From contig NC_082594.1 of assembly GCF_030936135.1 (NCBI RefSeq), positions 18,749,553 through 18,813,552 on the forward strand: a DNA stretch of 64,000 bases. The letters run 5' to 3'. The notes beneath the pieces are model-generated. The model did not search any database, was not told the origin of the DNA, and worked only from the letters and a program-made list of their open reading frames with translations. This DNA comes from Gavia stellata (Eukaryota; Chordata; Aves; Gaviiformes; Gaviidae). Below are positions 51,870-64,000 of the stretch, piece by piece. The first letter of the stretch is position 1. Every line of letters starts with the position of its first letter. The translations under genes were made by a program, and so were the position numbers.

Positions 51870-51962
51870 GCGGCGGCTCCGCTCTGCGCGCTCACTCCGC
51901 GCTGCCGCAGCCCCCAGCGCCCGCGGCGCCCGGGCGCTCCCTCGCTGCCTCCGCCGGCGCAG
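51870..51962 (+). other. C11orf87: C11orf87 exon 1 (noncoding), approximate start
   Basis: The exon ends at a strong splice donor, GGCGCAG|GTAAGG, with GT at 51963-51964. The start is estimated as about 25-30 bp after the TATA-like box. It contains no ATG, so it is 5'UTR only. Confidence 0.6.
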
Positions 51963-52961
<999 letters not shown>

Positions 52962-53000
52962 TGATTTGGGGGAGACCTCGCCAAGGCACTGGCTGGCGTT

Positions 53001-53008
53001 TGTAAATA
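53001..53008 (+). promoter_or_regulatory. Pumilio response element
   Basis: Exact TGTAAATA (UGUANAUA in RNA), 40 nt after the stop codon. PUM1/PUM2 bind this motif to repress or destabilise mRNAs, notably in neurons. Confidence 0.5.
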
Positions 53009-54211
53009 CCTGAGTGATTATTCTAGTCCCCGAAGAAGAAGAAAATATTGCTAATTCAAATGAACGAACAAGCCCATGATCCAAGCGCATGACAGATAAC
53101 ATTGCGTTTCTCATTGACTGTGCGAGGAAAGGATGCGTCTTTTTACTGGAGAAGCAGCTGCACACAGCTACCAAGTAACAAGTCATCCACCTGGAGGAGG
53201 GGGTCAGGGGTGGGGGAATCCCTTTTCCCTGGACATCATTACCCCGAAGACCGGGAAGATCCCACTCTCTTGGGATTCCCACTGCACCCTGTGTCACCGT
53301 TGCATGGTGTGGGTTGGGGTGTGGGTGAGTGGCGTGGGGGGAGAGGCAGGTCTGGTGGGTGCCTTGGGACCCCCTGTCCCCTCAGAGCAGGGCGACAGCC
53401 CACCCTGGTTTCTCCTTTTGGGCTGGGACCTATGCTCCTGTCCCACCTCTCTCGTTCCTTTCCAGGACTGGATACTGTTTTGTGTAGAAATAGCCACCCC
53501 TAGTTGGGCTTAACTGCAAGCACCCTCCGGCCCCACGGCCCCGTGCCCCTCAGCTGCAGCGCTGAGCATCCCACTGTCTGGGGGGATGGAGCGAGCTGTC
53601 TGCACAGAGCGATGCCTGAGCGAGCTTTCCTCTCCCCTCAGCTCCCCTCATCTTCAAACGCCCCCCGCCCCCCCATCCCCATGCCATGAAACCCACGCCC
53701 AGTACCGTTTCGCGTGGCAGGGCGAGGTGATGTGCAGTAACTTCCCCGTCTTCTCACAGGGGAGGGTGTCCTTTACCTCTTGTTGGTCCTGAAACAAATC
53801 CAGTTCTGCACCAGGCACCCCGCACTGAACGCCTGCATTTACAGCTTCGCCTCCCAGCAAGGAACCCTGCAGCAAGCACTACAGAGCTGGCTTCTACTTT
53901 TTTAGGCTAGTATATATTTTTAACCCTCTTAATCTAGTAGGCAGTTAGGGACAGACAACACTTAATTTTCTCCCCTTTCCCCCTTTGGGGAACAAACCAT
54001 GCAGCTGTGCAAAATGTTTGCTCCTAAACCCTGGCAAGTATTTGTTTCAGAAGTGGCTGGTGTAGTTTCTCCCTTGCAAGCACCAGGAGTCTTTTTGTCT
54101 GTGGATGGCAGGTGTAAGTGGCTGCTAGTACTGTGTGTGTCCGAGGAAGCGGCGTCAGGTACAGAAAATGCGGCTTTGCTCAGTGATTAAATCAATGACC
54201 ATTGGTTGAAG

Positions 54212-54219
54212 GTGCCTTA
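54212..54219 (+). promoter_or_regulatory. miR-124 8-mer seed match
   Basis: GTGCCTTA, the full 8-mer complement to the miR-124 seed with an A opposite position 1. A second weaker 7-mer (GTGCCTT) lies at 55066-55072. The sites are predictions only. Confidence 0.4.
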
Positions 54220-55320
54220 AACAGTGCCATATCCAAACTTTGAAACATCTTGTGTGGTATCATAGCAGAGGCAGCCCTCTACTGTGCTTGTTAACATCCA
54301 AAAAATATAGCGAAGAAAAAGTGATCCCGGGGGATTTCTTCTTTTTTTTTTCTTTCTATCCCGGCATTCAGAGTGGTCTGAGGAGATTGTAATAGTCCAC
54401 AGTTTTTAATATTTTGTATCCACTTATTCCCTCTCTGCTCTGCTCTGCATCCCAGGGTGGCTGTTAGGCTAGAAAAATCCCAGGCACACGCACCAGGAGG
54501 TCTGGGGCCCTGAGCTAGGAGTGATGGCTGTTAACCAATTTAAAATGTGGAAAGAGGGTGGCAGAAGTGCTCCATAATCCTCTGATAGCCCCAAAATGCA
54601 GAGATTTCAGGGCAGTGTTTCTGTTGCCCACTTTTATCCCTTTCCAGTCTTGCCTGGCCTGACGGGAAATTGCTGTTGAGTTTGGATCCGTGCCTCCAGT
54701 GTTTTAGGCAAGTACTGTATCATCCAGCTCCACCAGCTGAGGTTAGTGTGGCAAGTGTAGCTACGACCGAATGGTGTCTTGCATATTGCAGTTTGATGGG
54801 AGCGATGGCTGACTCTCGCCACCAGCCGGTATGATCAGATGCTAATGGATACTTCATTGTTGCTGGGCAAGGAAATTGGCTTTGTTTTGTTTCCCCTAAT
54901 AAAGGATGCATGAACTTTTGTGTTAACCTCCTTATGCAACTGCAGCACAGTATTGCACCACAGGGAATAGATGTAGGACAATGAAGAGTGTTCAGTGAGC
55001 AGTAATGGAGCTTCCTGATCGTTGATCTCCACTAAATAGAGAGATATTACTTTCCCCTTTATTTTGTGCCTTTAAAAAAACCCAAACCATCAGTGTATAA
55101 TTTCGAGTTTTATAAAAGCAATAAGATGTTCCAAATCACTCCAGTGCATTTCTGGTTGATGATTCCACTTCTTTGGTGTCTGAAGTCAGATACTCTTCCT
55201 TCTGCCTTATGCACTCAAGGCATGCAATAATTCCCCAGAAGTGTACTGCTTGTCACATCTCATTGCAGTTATAAAATTGCCCTATTTTTGAAGAAAAAAA
55301 GAAGGATGGAGAGAGAGATA

Positions 55321-55378
55321 GATATATATATCTTTATATATATTAAGGATATACAGGTATATATATTATTTATATAAT
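55321..55378. repeat. (TA)-rich low-complexity stretch in the 3'UTR
   Basis: Interrupted TATATA runs such as gatatatatatctttatata and ggtatatatatta. It is AU-rich in RNA and may affect stability or fold into weak hairpins. Confidence 0.85.
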
Positions 55379-57011
55379 CTAATGACACTAAAAGTAGTTG
55401 CAAAAATGTAACTAGAATTAAAATGTTATCATGTAAAACTCTATCCTCTGTTAATTAGCTTTGATTTAATATTTTAATATCTCTGTATTTATGTAAATCT
55501 GTGTAAATTACGTGGTCTATAAGTAAAATTTCATACTGACTTTAATTTTCTCAGAACTGTGAGCTTCTTGTGGTGTCATTTCAGGTTTTCTTCTTTTTAA
55601 AGTTAAATTATAGAAGATACGAGAAGTTATAAATTCCTATTATCACACAGAAATACTGCAATAAGGTTCATGCATACTCCCAATACACAATCCTGTCTTG
55701 AAGTATTGCAAGCTTATAAGGTTTAATTGAACGGTCTCAGGAGATCTAGCTGATACACGCAGTACACGTAGGTTTTCATTTTCATGAAACAATAAGCAAT
55801 CTAGGGAATAGATGTGGATTTTTAAAACAGAGTTTATGCTTGGAGGTTCTGTCAAATCAATTGCCTCAAAACCCTACAGCTACAGCTAAACTTCTGCACT
55901 TAGCATTCAGTATTAATAAGGCTGATGCTTCTTTCCCCTCCCCCCCTCCTGCTTAAACTAGAAAAGTGTAGGAAATTGTTCATATTTCTAAAGCATACAT
56001 TTTCAGCTAACTGTGAAACTGCCCAAAGGGTTTTGAATATACATATTTTATGCAAGTGTAATATCTATGTATCTGTATCCATATATTTAAATATTTTTGT
56101 GTAACATTTTCTACAATATTTGATAGAGATGCCGGGTAAATGCTTGTACCATCCTTGTACGTAAGGAAGGATTTATACCCTCTTGATGGCGGACATTCTT
56201 TTTCCTGTGAATTTGCACTGGTTTTGGCAAGAGACAATGGAGACTGCCGGGCAGCTGAGTTCTGACTGCTGGAAGAACAGACAGTCTTTCCTCTGTTAAG
56301 GGGCACATCCTCCAGCTGGATTTTCCTGGTTCTGTATAAGAAATTGGGGCTGGTTGCCCACTAGCATCCTGCATGTGTAAGAATAAGACGTGTTGTGGCG
56401 CTCAACAGTTCCTGTCCAGTCCAGCCATTGTCCCGTGGAAGAAGCACGACAGCAGTGACTTGTTTTGTAGATCCTAGGGAGAACTGAGAGCCCGCCGTGC
56501 GATGCGGTGGCAGCGTTGGGGCTGGATCAGAGAGCCAGCAATGCCTCGTTCTGTGCTCCCATCCTCGGAGCCTGCTGCTGCCCCGGGGCTTTGTCCAGCT
56601 CCCGATGGTGTCAACAGGAATGGCTTTCACTGATTGCCAAGAGACTTGGATCCTGTCTGTATTCTGCATGGAGGGTGACAGCTCTCCACATCACCGCCAC
56701 TGGCCGTGCCCTGCACCCATCCCGGCAGCCTCCGTGGGGATGGAAACCATGAGGGCTGGGATGCTTCAGCCTGGTGGCACCGGGGAACTCACAGTGCTGC
56801 TGTCAGCTGCGCTTCTACGGACTGAGGCGTTTAGGTTTCTACATGGATCCTGTGTGGGTCATGGACAGGGAATGTCATTTCATTAAACTGTGTCATTCCA
56901 GCATTTTTTTGGGGGGGAGTTGTCTACTGCAAATGTAGTCTCAGATGAAATTTGCAGGCTCTCCATCCAGACATGTTTTAGCTTTTGATACATCTCTCTC
57001 AGACATATGTC

Positions 57012-57019
57012 TGTATATA
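57012..57019 (+). promoter_or_regulatory. Pumilio response element (variant)
   Basis: TGTATATA, which fits UGUANAUA. It lies in a TA-rich context, so chance occurrence is more likely than for the TGTAAATA copies. Confidence 0.3.
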
Positions 57020-57151
57020 TATCTCAAAAGAAATGCTGGACAAGAAGCAAAGAACAGAGAGTCCACATTAGAGGCAAAACTGTCCTATGACTAAAAACTG
57101 GGGTGTTTTTTGCTTTTATTTTTAATTAATTTTAAAGGCTACTATCTTTAA

Positions 57152-57159
57152 TGTAAATA
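57152..57159 (+). promoter_or_regulatory. Pumilio response element
   Basis: Exact TGTAAATA, followed by GCAA, in the distal 3'UTR. Confidence 0.45.
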
Positions 57160-57504
57160 GCAAATTACTATGTGATTAGTGTTTTCCATGACATTTCTGA
57201 GTAGTTGCTATCTTGTTTCTGGAAAGTTATGTCCAGTGTTTTGAAGCAACTGTGCTTTTTTTCTTCTATTGTTATGAATATGAATGCAACTTTTATGTGG
57301 GGAGGAAAAAGAACATGATTTGACTCTTTAGACAGGACTGAATTATTTTAAATCCAGCTATGCTTTTTTTTCTTTCTAGTGGTTATTCTCTCTGCACGTT
57401 TGTATTTTTTCTATGGGTACTTGAAACCCTACCTTTTAATAAGTATGCAAGATATGAAGGAAAACACGAAAAATGAAGTAGGAAACATTCTTTTTCCTCT
57501 TTTG

Positions 57505-57512
57505 TGTAAATA
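57505..57512 (+). promoter_or_regulatory. Pumilio response element
   Basis: Exact TGTAAATA, again followed by GCAA as at 57152. The two distal copies share the 12-mer TGTAAATAGCAA. Confidence 0.45.
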
Positions 57513-57713
57513 GCAATATTTATAATGACTTAGATACCATTTGATTACATTTCTCATCTATATAGAAGTTGGCATGACTCATACAAACCTTTAATAACGC
57601 TTTCATTTATGTTCCAAATTAGAACTACTTTTATCCAGGACTGACTTTCTCATCTCTTTCTGGTATCTAACTCTTTTTTTTTCCCAGAAGCCAAGTTTTC
57701 CATCTGATCGCTA

Positions 57714-57719
57714 AATAAA
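57714..57719 (+). terminator. Candidate polyadenylation signal of C11orf87
   Basis: AATAAA, followed within 15-50 nt by a T/G-rich tract (ccttctgtttttagtctttt at 57740-57759). It is the best-formed signal after the coding exon, though not the only one. Confidence 0.5.
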
Positions 57720-57735
57720 TTTCTAGTAGAACAGA

Positions 57736-60700
57736 GCCTCCTTCTGTTTTTAGTCTTTTACATGTAGGTTTCTGGTCTGAATCCAGCCAAACTCAATGGT
57801 GTAGCAAGTGTGTTACGAACTTGCAAAAGCTGGATGGTGTATGAGCCTTGAGGAGAGAGGTGACTGTCTGACAAGCGAACAGGTGAAATGCCTGGCAACG
57901 GTAATAGCTAGCTTTCCCGTTTGGAGTTGTGGAAGTGAAGCCTCCTCATCCACTGGATGGACCTGGGTGAAGGGTGACCCATTCCAGCCACAGCAGAGAC
58001 AAATATCAGTATCTCCTTCCTGATACCATTGCTCTAAAACATCATTTCCTATATGACACTAGATCTCATTTCTGTAAATTATATGGAATGTATTTCTTAC
58101 TCAAACCAAAGAAGTTTTCATTGCTTCATTGGTACTATATGTTCTCTGTGGATAACTAGAAGAATTCATTTTCCAACCCTTTTAACCCAATACCTACACA
58201 AGCATCAATTTTGTATGAGTTAGGAAATAAATAAATATTTGGATCAGAACTCTGTCAGTAAAAATTGCCTTTATTTATATAATCCAGTGTTCCAGTTGGC
58301 TTTTCTTTGTTGTTTTCTTCCCTGAAATGGAGCAATATAATCTGTTCATTATTTTACTTTTCTGAAGAGGACAAAGAATTTGAAGCAAGCACTGCAAAAT
58401 AGACATATACAAACAGGAAAAGATTTCACGTTGTACAGCAGAACAAAATCCTGCAGTAATTCTCTGTCCTCTGTCTTTCAGACACCCCCTCCCCCAGTAA
58501 ATTTTTAACCTAAAATCTTCTGCAAGAACTCACATATAACAGGTAGATTGCCTTTCTTTTATGGTTTTAGCCTTGCAAAAAACACTAACACACAGTCATT
58601 GGCAAAGTACAGGTTAAAACTTTCCAAACACCTAGTAATCTAAAAATAATAAAGTATCCCAGGGGATTATGAGTACTGTAAATAAGGGGAAAGTATAGAA
58701 GGCTAGAAGGAGAAAATATTATCTCTATAATACAATAAAAGCAACATGTGCTGGAGGATGAATTCATGTCTGTAAATGAGTGCCTTTACATTTTATTCCT
58801 GGCTCTGTTGTGAGGCCCTCAGCTTCCAAGCTATTTATGTAGTAACCAATATATAACTTATCTGTTAAATAAAGACATGGAACGTGCAAATATACAGCCC
58901 TGAAATGAATAAATTAAGCCTCATATACATTAACAAAATACTGATACTGTAATACAAATTAAGAGAGTCTTTATGCTAATCACCTGGCTTGGCTTATTCA
59001 AGTGCTCACGTCTGGCAGCGAGGTCCAAGTGGTACCCTGCACAGCTGGGAGATGGATGGCTGGGCAAGATGCTTGAACAGTCACACCAAGAGGCTCAGTT
59101 TAATTTTTAAGTTGAAGTGGAATACATATTATGAAGGAGAGCCAAGACGACTAATGCTTATTTTACCATTTCATCACTCATAACACTTTTTTCAGTGCAG
59201 AAAACAGCCTTGTGTGGTTTTAAGCAGAGTGCTGACTAAGGTAATAAGAATATAGGAAAAGGCAATTCTTGGGAGTAATCCCATCACTAATGAAGTACAT
59301 GGCAAAACCTCCCTGAACTCAGTGGAGCCTGGACTATGCCCAAGATGATAGATACCACATCTCCCTTCCTGCTGGCTGTCCATCCCTTGCCACTATCATC
59401 AGACTCTTGATTGCTGCAGTTAGTATTTCTAGGGCACATGGATTTCTCTTGTCTTTTGACTCACGGTCCATACTCAGCTCCTGGGGGGAACAGCGGAGGA
59501 TCACCTGGGGGTTGCCTACATGTGACATGCTCATGCTTGCTTTTCTTTAGCTATCTTTGTGTCCTGTTATTCTCCTGGATTTCACTCCCCACTAGAGAGC
59601 CTATCTGGTCAGTCTTACCATAGGATGGGCTATGTTGGCCAGGCTTGTTTCTTCCTCCCAATGGCTAATTTCAGCCTATCTCTGACATTAGAAAATTTCT
59701 CTCTTTAAGTGATCAGTTGGTTTGATTTCTGCAAAGGTACTGTAGGACCTTGCCCTCATCTTGATCCAACATTGTCACGCATTTACCCATAGCCCAACCA
59801 TATTAATATAGTACCAAAATCTCTGTGACAAGGCAGAAGCTTTTGGGAAAGTGCTGGATTTCAAATAGTCTGAGAAATCCCGGCGTGCTTCCCGACATGG
59901 TCCATTGGCTCTGAAACAACATCACATTTCCCGATTAAGCTGCCAGCCCTAGACTACAGGCTGAAACTGCTGAGAAATTGTCATTCTTTCATATCAACAC
60001 CACCCCTGTAAGAAAAAGTATCAGTTACTACAGAGGGAAGACTAAATAAATGGGAGGATTTGGTGATAATATGAGCATTAATATGCAAATATATATGTAA
60101 AACCTGTGAGTCAAGGTCAACTGAATGTCTAGCAATGGCTGACCACCCCATCCACATTTTCTTCTTTTAAATCAGATTATCACAATCCATTCTTTTACTT
60201 GTGGTCTTAAATGCTATTAGACATATGCTTTTACTTTACTGCTCAGGTAGAAAAATCAGTTAGCGAGCCTCTGCTTCTCTATGAACTCCAGCTGAACTGT
60301 TTAAAGTCTATTTGTTTTCATTATAGAAATATACTTTCTATTAAACCATCCTTTTGACTGACCTCAGCAATAGCATGGGGGAGCCTTCACTTCCAGCACA
60401 TGTGTTACAGCTTGTTCAATCTGGCAACGGTGATGGACAAGGAGGACAACTGTCCAGATGATCATATAGGGTCACTGCAAAAATCTGTAAACAATGATTG
60501 CATTTGAACAAAAAACAAGAAACATGTAAACCCTGAGACAGTTTGACTTTTTACCTATCTACACTGAAGCAAGTTCAAAACATCTCTGCTGACCACTTGA
60601 GTTATTCTGGATTTATATACCTCTAGAACTGAGCTGACTATATGGGCCATTACCTATCTGACAGAGCTTCTCTAAAATCAGTTCCTCCCGGGGTAAAGGG

Positions 60701-61000
60701 ATGATGATGAACTGAGCAAGGTAGCTGAAATGTGACAAATGGGTTTTAGTATTACTGTTTGTATAGCGCTGTAGCCATACTACAGGGATAAGAGCAGATT
60801 CCTTAGGCTGGTATGCTTACAAGTGAGGAAACATGACAATAGCACACAAGTCCTTTGTTATCAGATTGGGGTGTAATGTCTTTTGTAAATGAAAAGTTCA
60901 GATATTACAGCTTCCAGAGAAACTCTTGAGATTGCTATGCTCCAATTAGGCCTTCTCTGTTTCTTTTCAGATTCCTTCTAATGTTCTGGGAAGCAGCATC
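57736..61000. other. Intergenic, downstream of C11orf87
   Basis: AT-rich noncoding sequence. Further AATAAA words near 58226 and 58866 could extend the C11orf87 transcript. No gene or young transposon is seen. Confidence 0.5.
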
Positions 61001-61291
61001 TCAAATTACATCAAGATAAAGCAAGCAATGTGAGTCCATAATACATGTGAGAAAGCTATGCTTCTGAAAGACACCAGGTTGACAGATCTCTATTTGTTCA
61101 TAGCCTGGGCACTTCACCACCAGAGAGTCATGCTTCTCCTCTGCTGACGTGCACTGGTTGTTGCAGCGAGGGACCAGGAGGAGGAATACAGATTCCCTGA
61201 GAGTGCAGTCCTTATCCAGCTCCTTCAGACTGACGGAGGTGGTGGACATGCAAAGGCAGTAGTTGTCAACAGGACAATGCAGAGAAAACAC
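61001..61291 (-). other. Cysteine-rich 96-codon open frame, unidentified
   Basis: A minus-strand frame with eight or more cysteines in motif-like spacing (CPVDNYCLC, DCTLRESVF, PRCNNQC, KCPGYEQIEIC). The even composition resembles an extracellular-domain exon, but I cannot assign a family. The flanks do not show an obvious acceptor at the 5' side. It could be a relic exon or chance. Confidence 0.2.
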
Positions 61292-63214
61292 TCACCTCCC
61301 ATCATGTAAGGCATGGAAAAAAACAACTTTTGGAAACACAAAGATTTTGCTGGTGAGCACTGGTGATTAGGTAAGGCAAATTTCCAGGATTTACTTCGCA
61401 GCACCTTGGCCTGATTAACTTCTCAGCTTGAGGAGGCTTCCAGTTGCCTTCCTGTCTCCTGTCTGCTGCCAGCACTCTTCCAGACCACTTCACCTCAATT
61501 CAGTGTTAGGTCTTCACTAATTTATTTTATTCCAAAGCAAGTTAGGGTACACTTGAGCAGATGGATAGTGAATGAGTTAGTGAGTCACAAGGGAGCAATA
61601 ACCACTGGGAGGGCAATGAATTAGCATCCAGCAGCAAGGGGAAGGGTGCAGGGACACTAAACCCTTCAGCACAGTTTTGGGAGGAAGGGCTTATGAGTCC
61701 CTTTTAGTATATCTGGTGCTTAATATCCATGTTACAGATGTCTGGGATTAAAATACAGACAGCCTGCTGTGCCTGTGTAGCTTCACTTGGCTCTTCGGTA
61801 CTGTCACACCCCACTGCCACGATGTCCACAGCCTGCTTCCCACCCATGGTGTCGAGCTGCGTTAGCCTGCTTTTGTCCCTCTACCCTTTGAATGAGTTCC
61901 TTCATGTTTCCCCATATATCCCCCTGCTCCCCTGTGTGTCCAGCCCCATTTGATGTCTGCAGCTCCCACTCCTGACCCAGTTTGCTTGCACGTGGTATGA
62001 ATCGATCAGTGCAGACAAGGTCCCAGATATCCCTGCCTTCATCTCTGTGCAGCCACCAGCATGCACTTCACCCCCAACCCAGCCGCCCACAGATCTCGTA
62101 AGGAGTCAACACCATTCAGCTCTCTGCTCTTCTGTCCAACGCAGTTGGAATTAGCCAATGGATGGAAAAACTTGGGGGAGGACAAGTGACAGGCAGTTGG
62201 GCAGCAAATGTGCCTGCACAATAATGCAGGCGTTACTGAAATAAGATATTTTTCACATTTCATGAATTGTAAGTAAATTTCAAGACTTTTCTGGTGCCTG
62301 ACTCATAGTTTTGCAATGTTTGGATTTGGCAATGCCGCTCAACAATATCTTTGAAGCCCATCTGTGCTGTTTATATGCTCTTTCTTCAACCCCCAGGCAT
62401 TGTCTGTTTCCTTTGGTTTTCCAGACTGTAATCTTTTGAAGCAAGAAATTAGGGGTTTGTTTGATAATGGTGATGGTCGTGTGAAGCTTGTTCAGCAGGT
62501 GAATCATAGCTTTCTAAGACTACGAGGGGATCTGGAGGCATATAGCTACAAAATGATCTACAGTCTGTCACAAACAGGATTTTAATCCAGTAATTCATGC
62601 CTCCTGCCTGGCAGGTCCAGTGGCACAGAAGCACTCATTTTTTAGAAAGAGAGTCGTAGCTGATTTCCAGCTTGCAAGTGCTGGTGAATCCAGTTCATAC
62701 TTTCATAAGTTGTTTCAGTGATTATAAAAGTAGCCTAAAAATAAAGGGTTTGTCCCTTCAAGGCAATATTTTTTAATATACAGAACGAAGTTAGCATATG
62801 CAGTAGTTTTTAGGACACTGTTAAAAACAGACATCTGGCAAGGAAGGTAAGCCATCTGTGAAAATACAGTTCTTATTACATGTAATAACCCAAACAATGC
62901 CTCAGTTACAAATTCACAGCACTGGGAGTGTAAACAAAACTGTCTCCTGAGGGAAAAATATGGGAAAGTGTTACATATGCAACCATGTACCTACTCGGAA
63001 GGTGTCAGCTGAAATAAATGAGATGTTTGTGGTCACTGTGGAATTTAGCCTCACAAAATAAACTATTTTTATAGATTTACCCTTCCCTCCCTTCATTGTT
63101 TCCCCCTTATTCCAATGTCTCTTTAGCAAAAAAATCTTGTGCTGAACCTCCAAATATGTCTCTGCGCCTCACTAACAGCAAAGCAGGCTGAGTTTTTTTG
63201 ACCTGACACTGCAT
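61292..63214. other. Intergenic, no gene seen
   Basis: Noncoding sequence. Frames are short (up to 75 codons) and unrecognised. Confidence 0.5.
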
Positions 63215-63300
63215 TGAATGGATCAAGGGCTGGACTGAAACCCTACTGAAGTTAATGGGAAGCTTATGTCCATTCCAATGGGATCTGGATTATATCACAA
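63215..63300. repeat. Possible ancient amniote repeat with palindromic arms
   Basis: ctgaagttaatgggaagctt is followed by tgtccattccaatgggatct. This resembles a widespread old repeat whose two arms carry (gaagtcaatggga / tcccattgacttc)-type words facing each other. It is short and degraded, and I give no family name. Confidence 0.3.
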
Positions 63301-64000
63301 ATATTCCTGATTTGTAGCTCATAGTTTTTAGGGTCTAATGTACAACAGGCCTGCCTTACGTGGAAGTTCAAATGGCTTTTTACAGTTAAATATCTGAAAA
63401 CTATTTCTCCTGTAGATTACACAAATTTATTTTCCAAAGAAGACTTAAAAGCATAGAATTGTCTCATTATGTTTTCTAAAATTAGAATTAAGCCTGCCAT
63501 TTTATGACACTTTTTAGGTGAAAGTTACAGGGATCTGTAACTGCAGAGGAGAAACAAATGGAATATCATAACATAACCTCCTAAAGTTACAGACAATTTC
63601 ATTTTGTCAAAGAGTAGCCAGGTTTCTTCTCATCCTTCCTCCTATGACCAGTGTAGTGGTTGTAGCGTTAGGAATTGCAGTTTTTATTCATGGATTTAAG
63701 GAGTTTTGCAAAATAAAACCATTATGCTCTAGGGCTTTCTTGCAAATGATTGTCCCCTCCCTCCTCACCTCTGAAGGCAAAGTCACCTCAGTCTTGGTGA
63801 CCAGGGAGAGGCCCAACAGCAGCCAGTTTGAAGGCCTGGGTAAAAAGCACAATGCAGAAACTCAGGGTTCTCCAGATTGACTGATTGTGGACTAGCAATT
63901 TTGGACTTGAATTGGCCCTCCTGAGAGCCAAGACACTCCTGTTGGTCCTTATGCAGCTGGAAAAAATTCAACAGTCTTGTTCTTTCAAGGATGACCACAG
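63301..64000. other. Intergenic, no gene seen
   Basis: Noncoding to the window end. A 78-codon + frame at 63644-63880 is unrecognised. Confidence 0.5.

Larger units (their letters stand above)
52962..57735 (+). other. C11orf87: C11orf87 3'UTR, predicted extent
   Basis: About 4.8 kb of AT-rich sequence with no further coding potential, with the composition of a long brain-gene 3'UTR. The proposed end follows AATAAA at 57714-57719 and a T/G-rich downstream element. Alternatives are ATTAAA at about 56882 (shorter) and AATAAA-containing words near 58226 and 58866 (longer). The end is inferred from signals only. Confidence 0.5.

Overview
This is a gene-poor window from a bird nuclear genome. The avian assignment rests on several CR1 LINE copies with the typical 3' tail (ATTCTGTG-type repeats; seen as gaatcacagaat in reverse), on an LTR of a kind I know as widespread in birds, and on one recognisable vertebrate gene. 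There are no bacterial operons, tRNAs, rRNAs or CRISPR arrays.

The only confident protein-coding gene is the avian ortholog of human C11orf87 (a small neuronal single-pass membrane protein) on the + strand at about 51.8-57.7 kb. It has a CpG-island promoter with a perfect cAMP-response element and a TATA-like box. A short noncoding first exon and a 374-bp 5'UTR intron follow. A second exon holds the whole 158-codon reading frame and a long AT-rich 3'UTR of about 4.8 kb, which carries several Pumilio-type motifs and a miR-124 8-mer match.

The remainder is a gene desert with transposon debris of different ages. Younger CR1 copies lie at 1.67-1.88 (-), 3.04-5.74 (-), 11.03-12.85 (+), 39.30-39.53 (-), 39.94-40.01 (+) and 51.05-51.17 kb (+). 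The two long copies retain much of ORF2 but are disabled by frameshifts, a nonsense codon and lost catalytic residues. Much older LINE remnants, visible only as degraded reverse-transcriptase motifs, lie at about 13.44-13.68 (+), 30.12-31.0 (-) and 35.38-35.79 kb (+), and possibly at 8.09-8.2 kb. A solo LTR of about 1.1 kb at 37.78-38.90 kb contains about ten degenerate copies of a ~46-bp unit.

Less certain items are a decayed coiled-coil-like coding remnant (26.2-26.8 kb, -), splice-site-bounded exon-like segments at 25.1-27.7 kb that may belong to a noncoding RNA, two unexplained ORFs (46.2 kb + and 61.0 kb -), and two possible conserved noncoding elements (about 18.1 and 48.0 kb). The CR1 copies, LTR and desert sequence have no visible functional link to the gene except as possible regulatory surroundings. 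I found no convincing novel multi-gene system.
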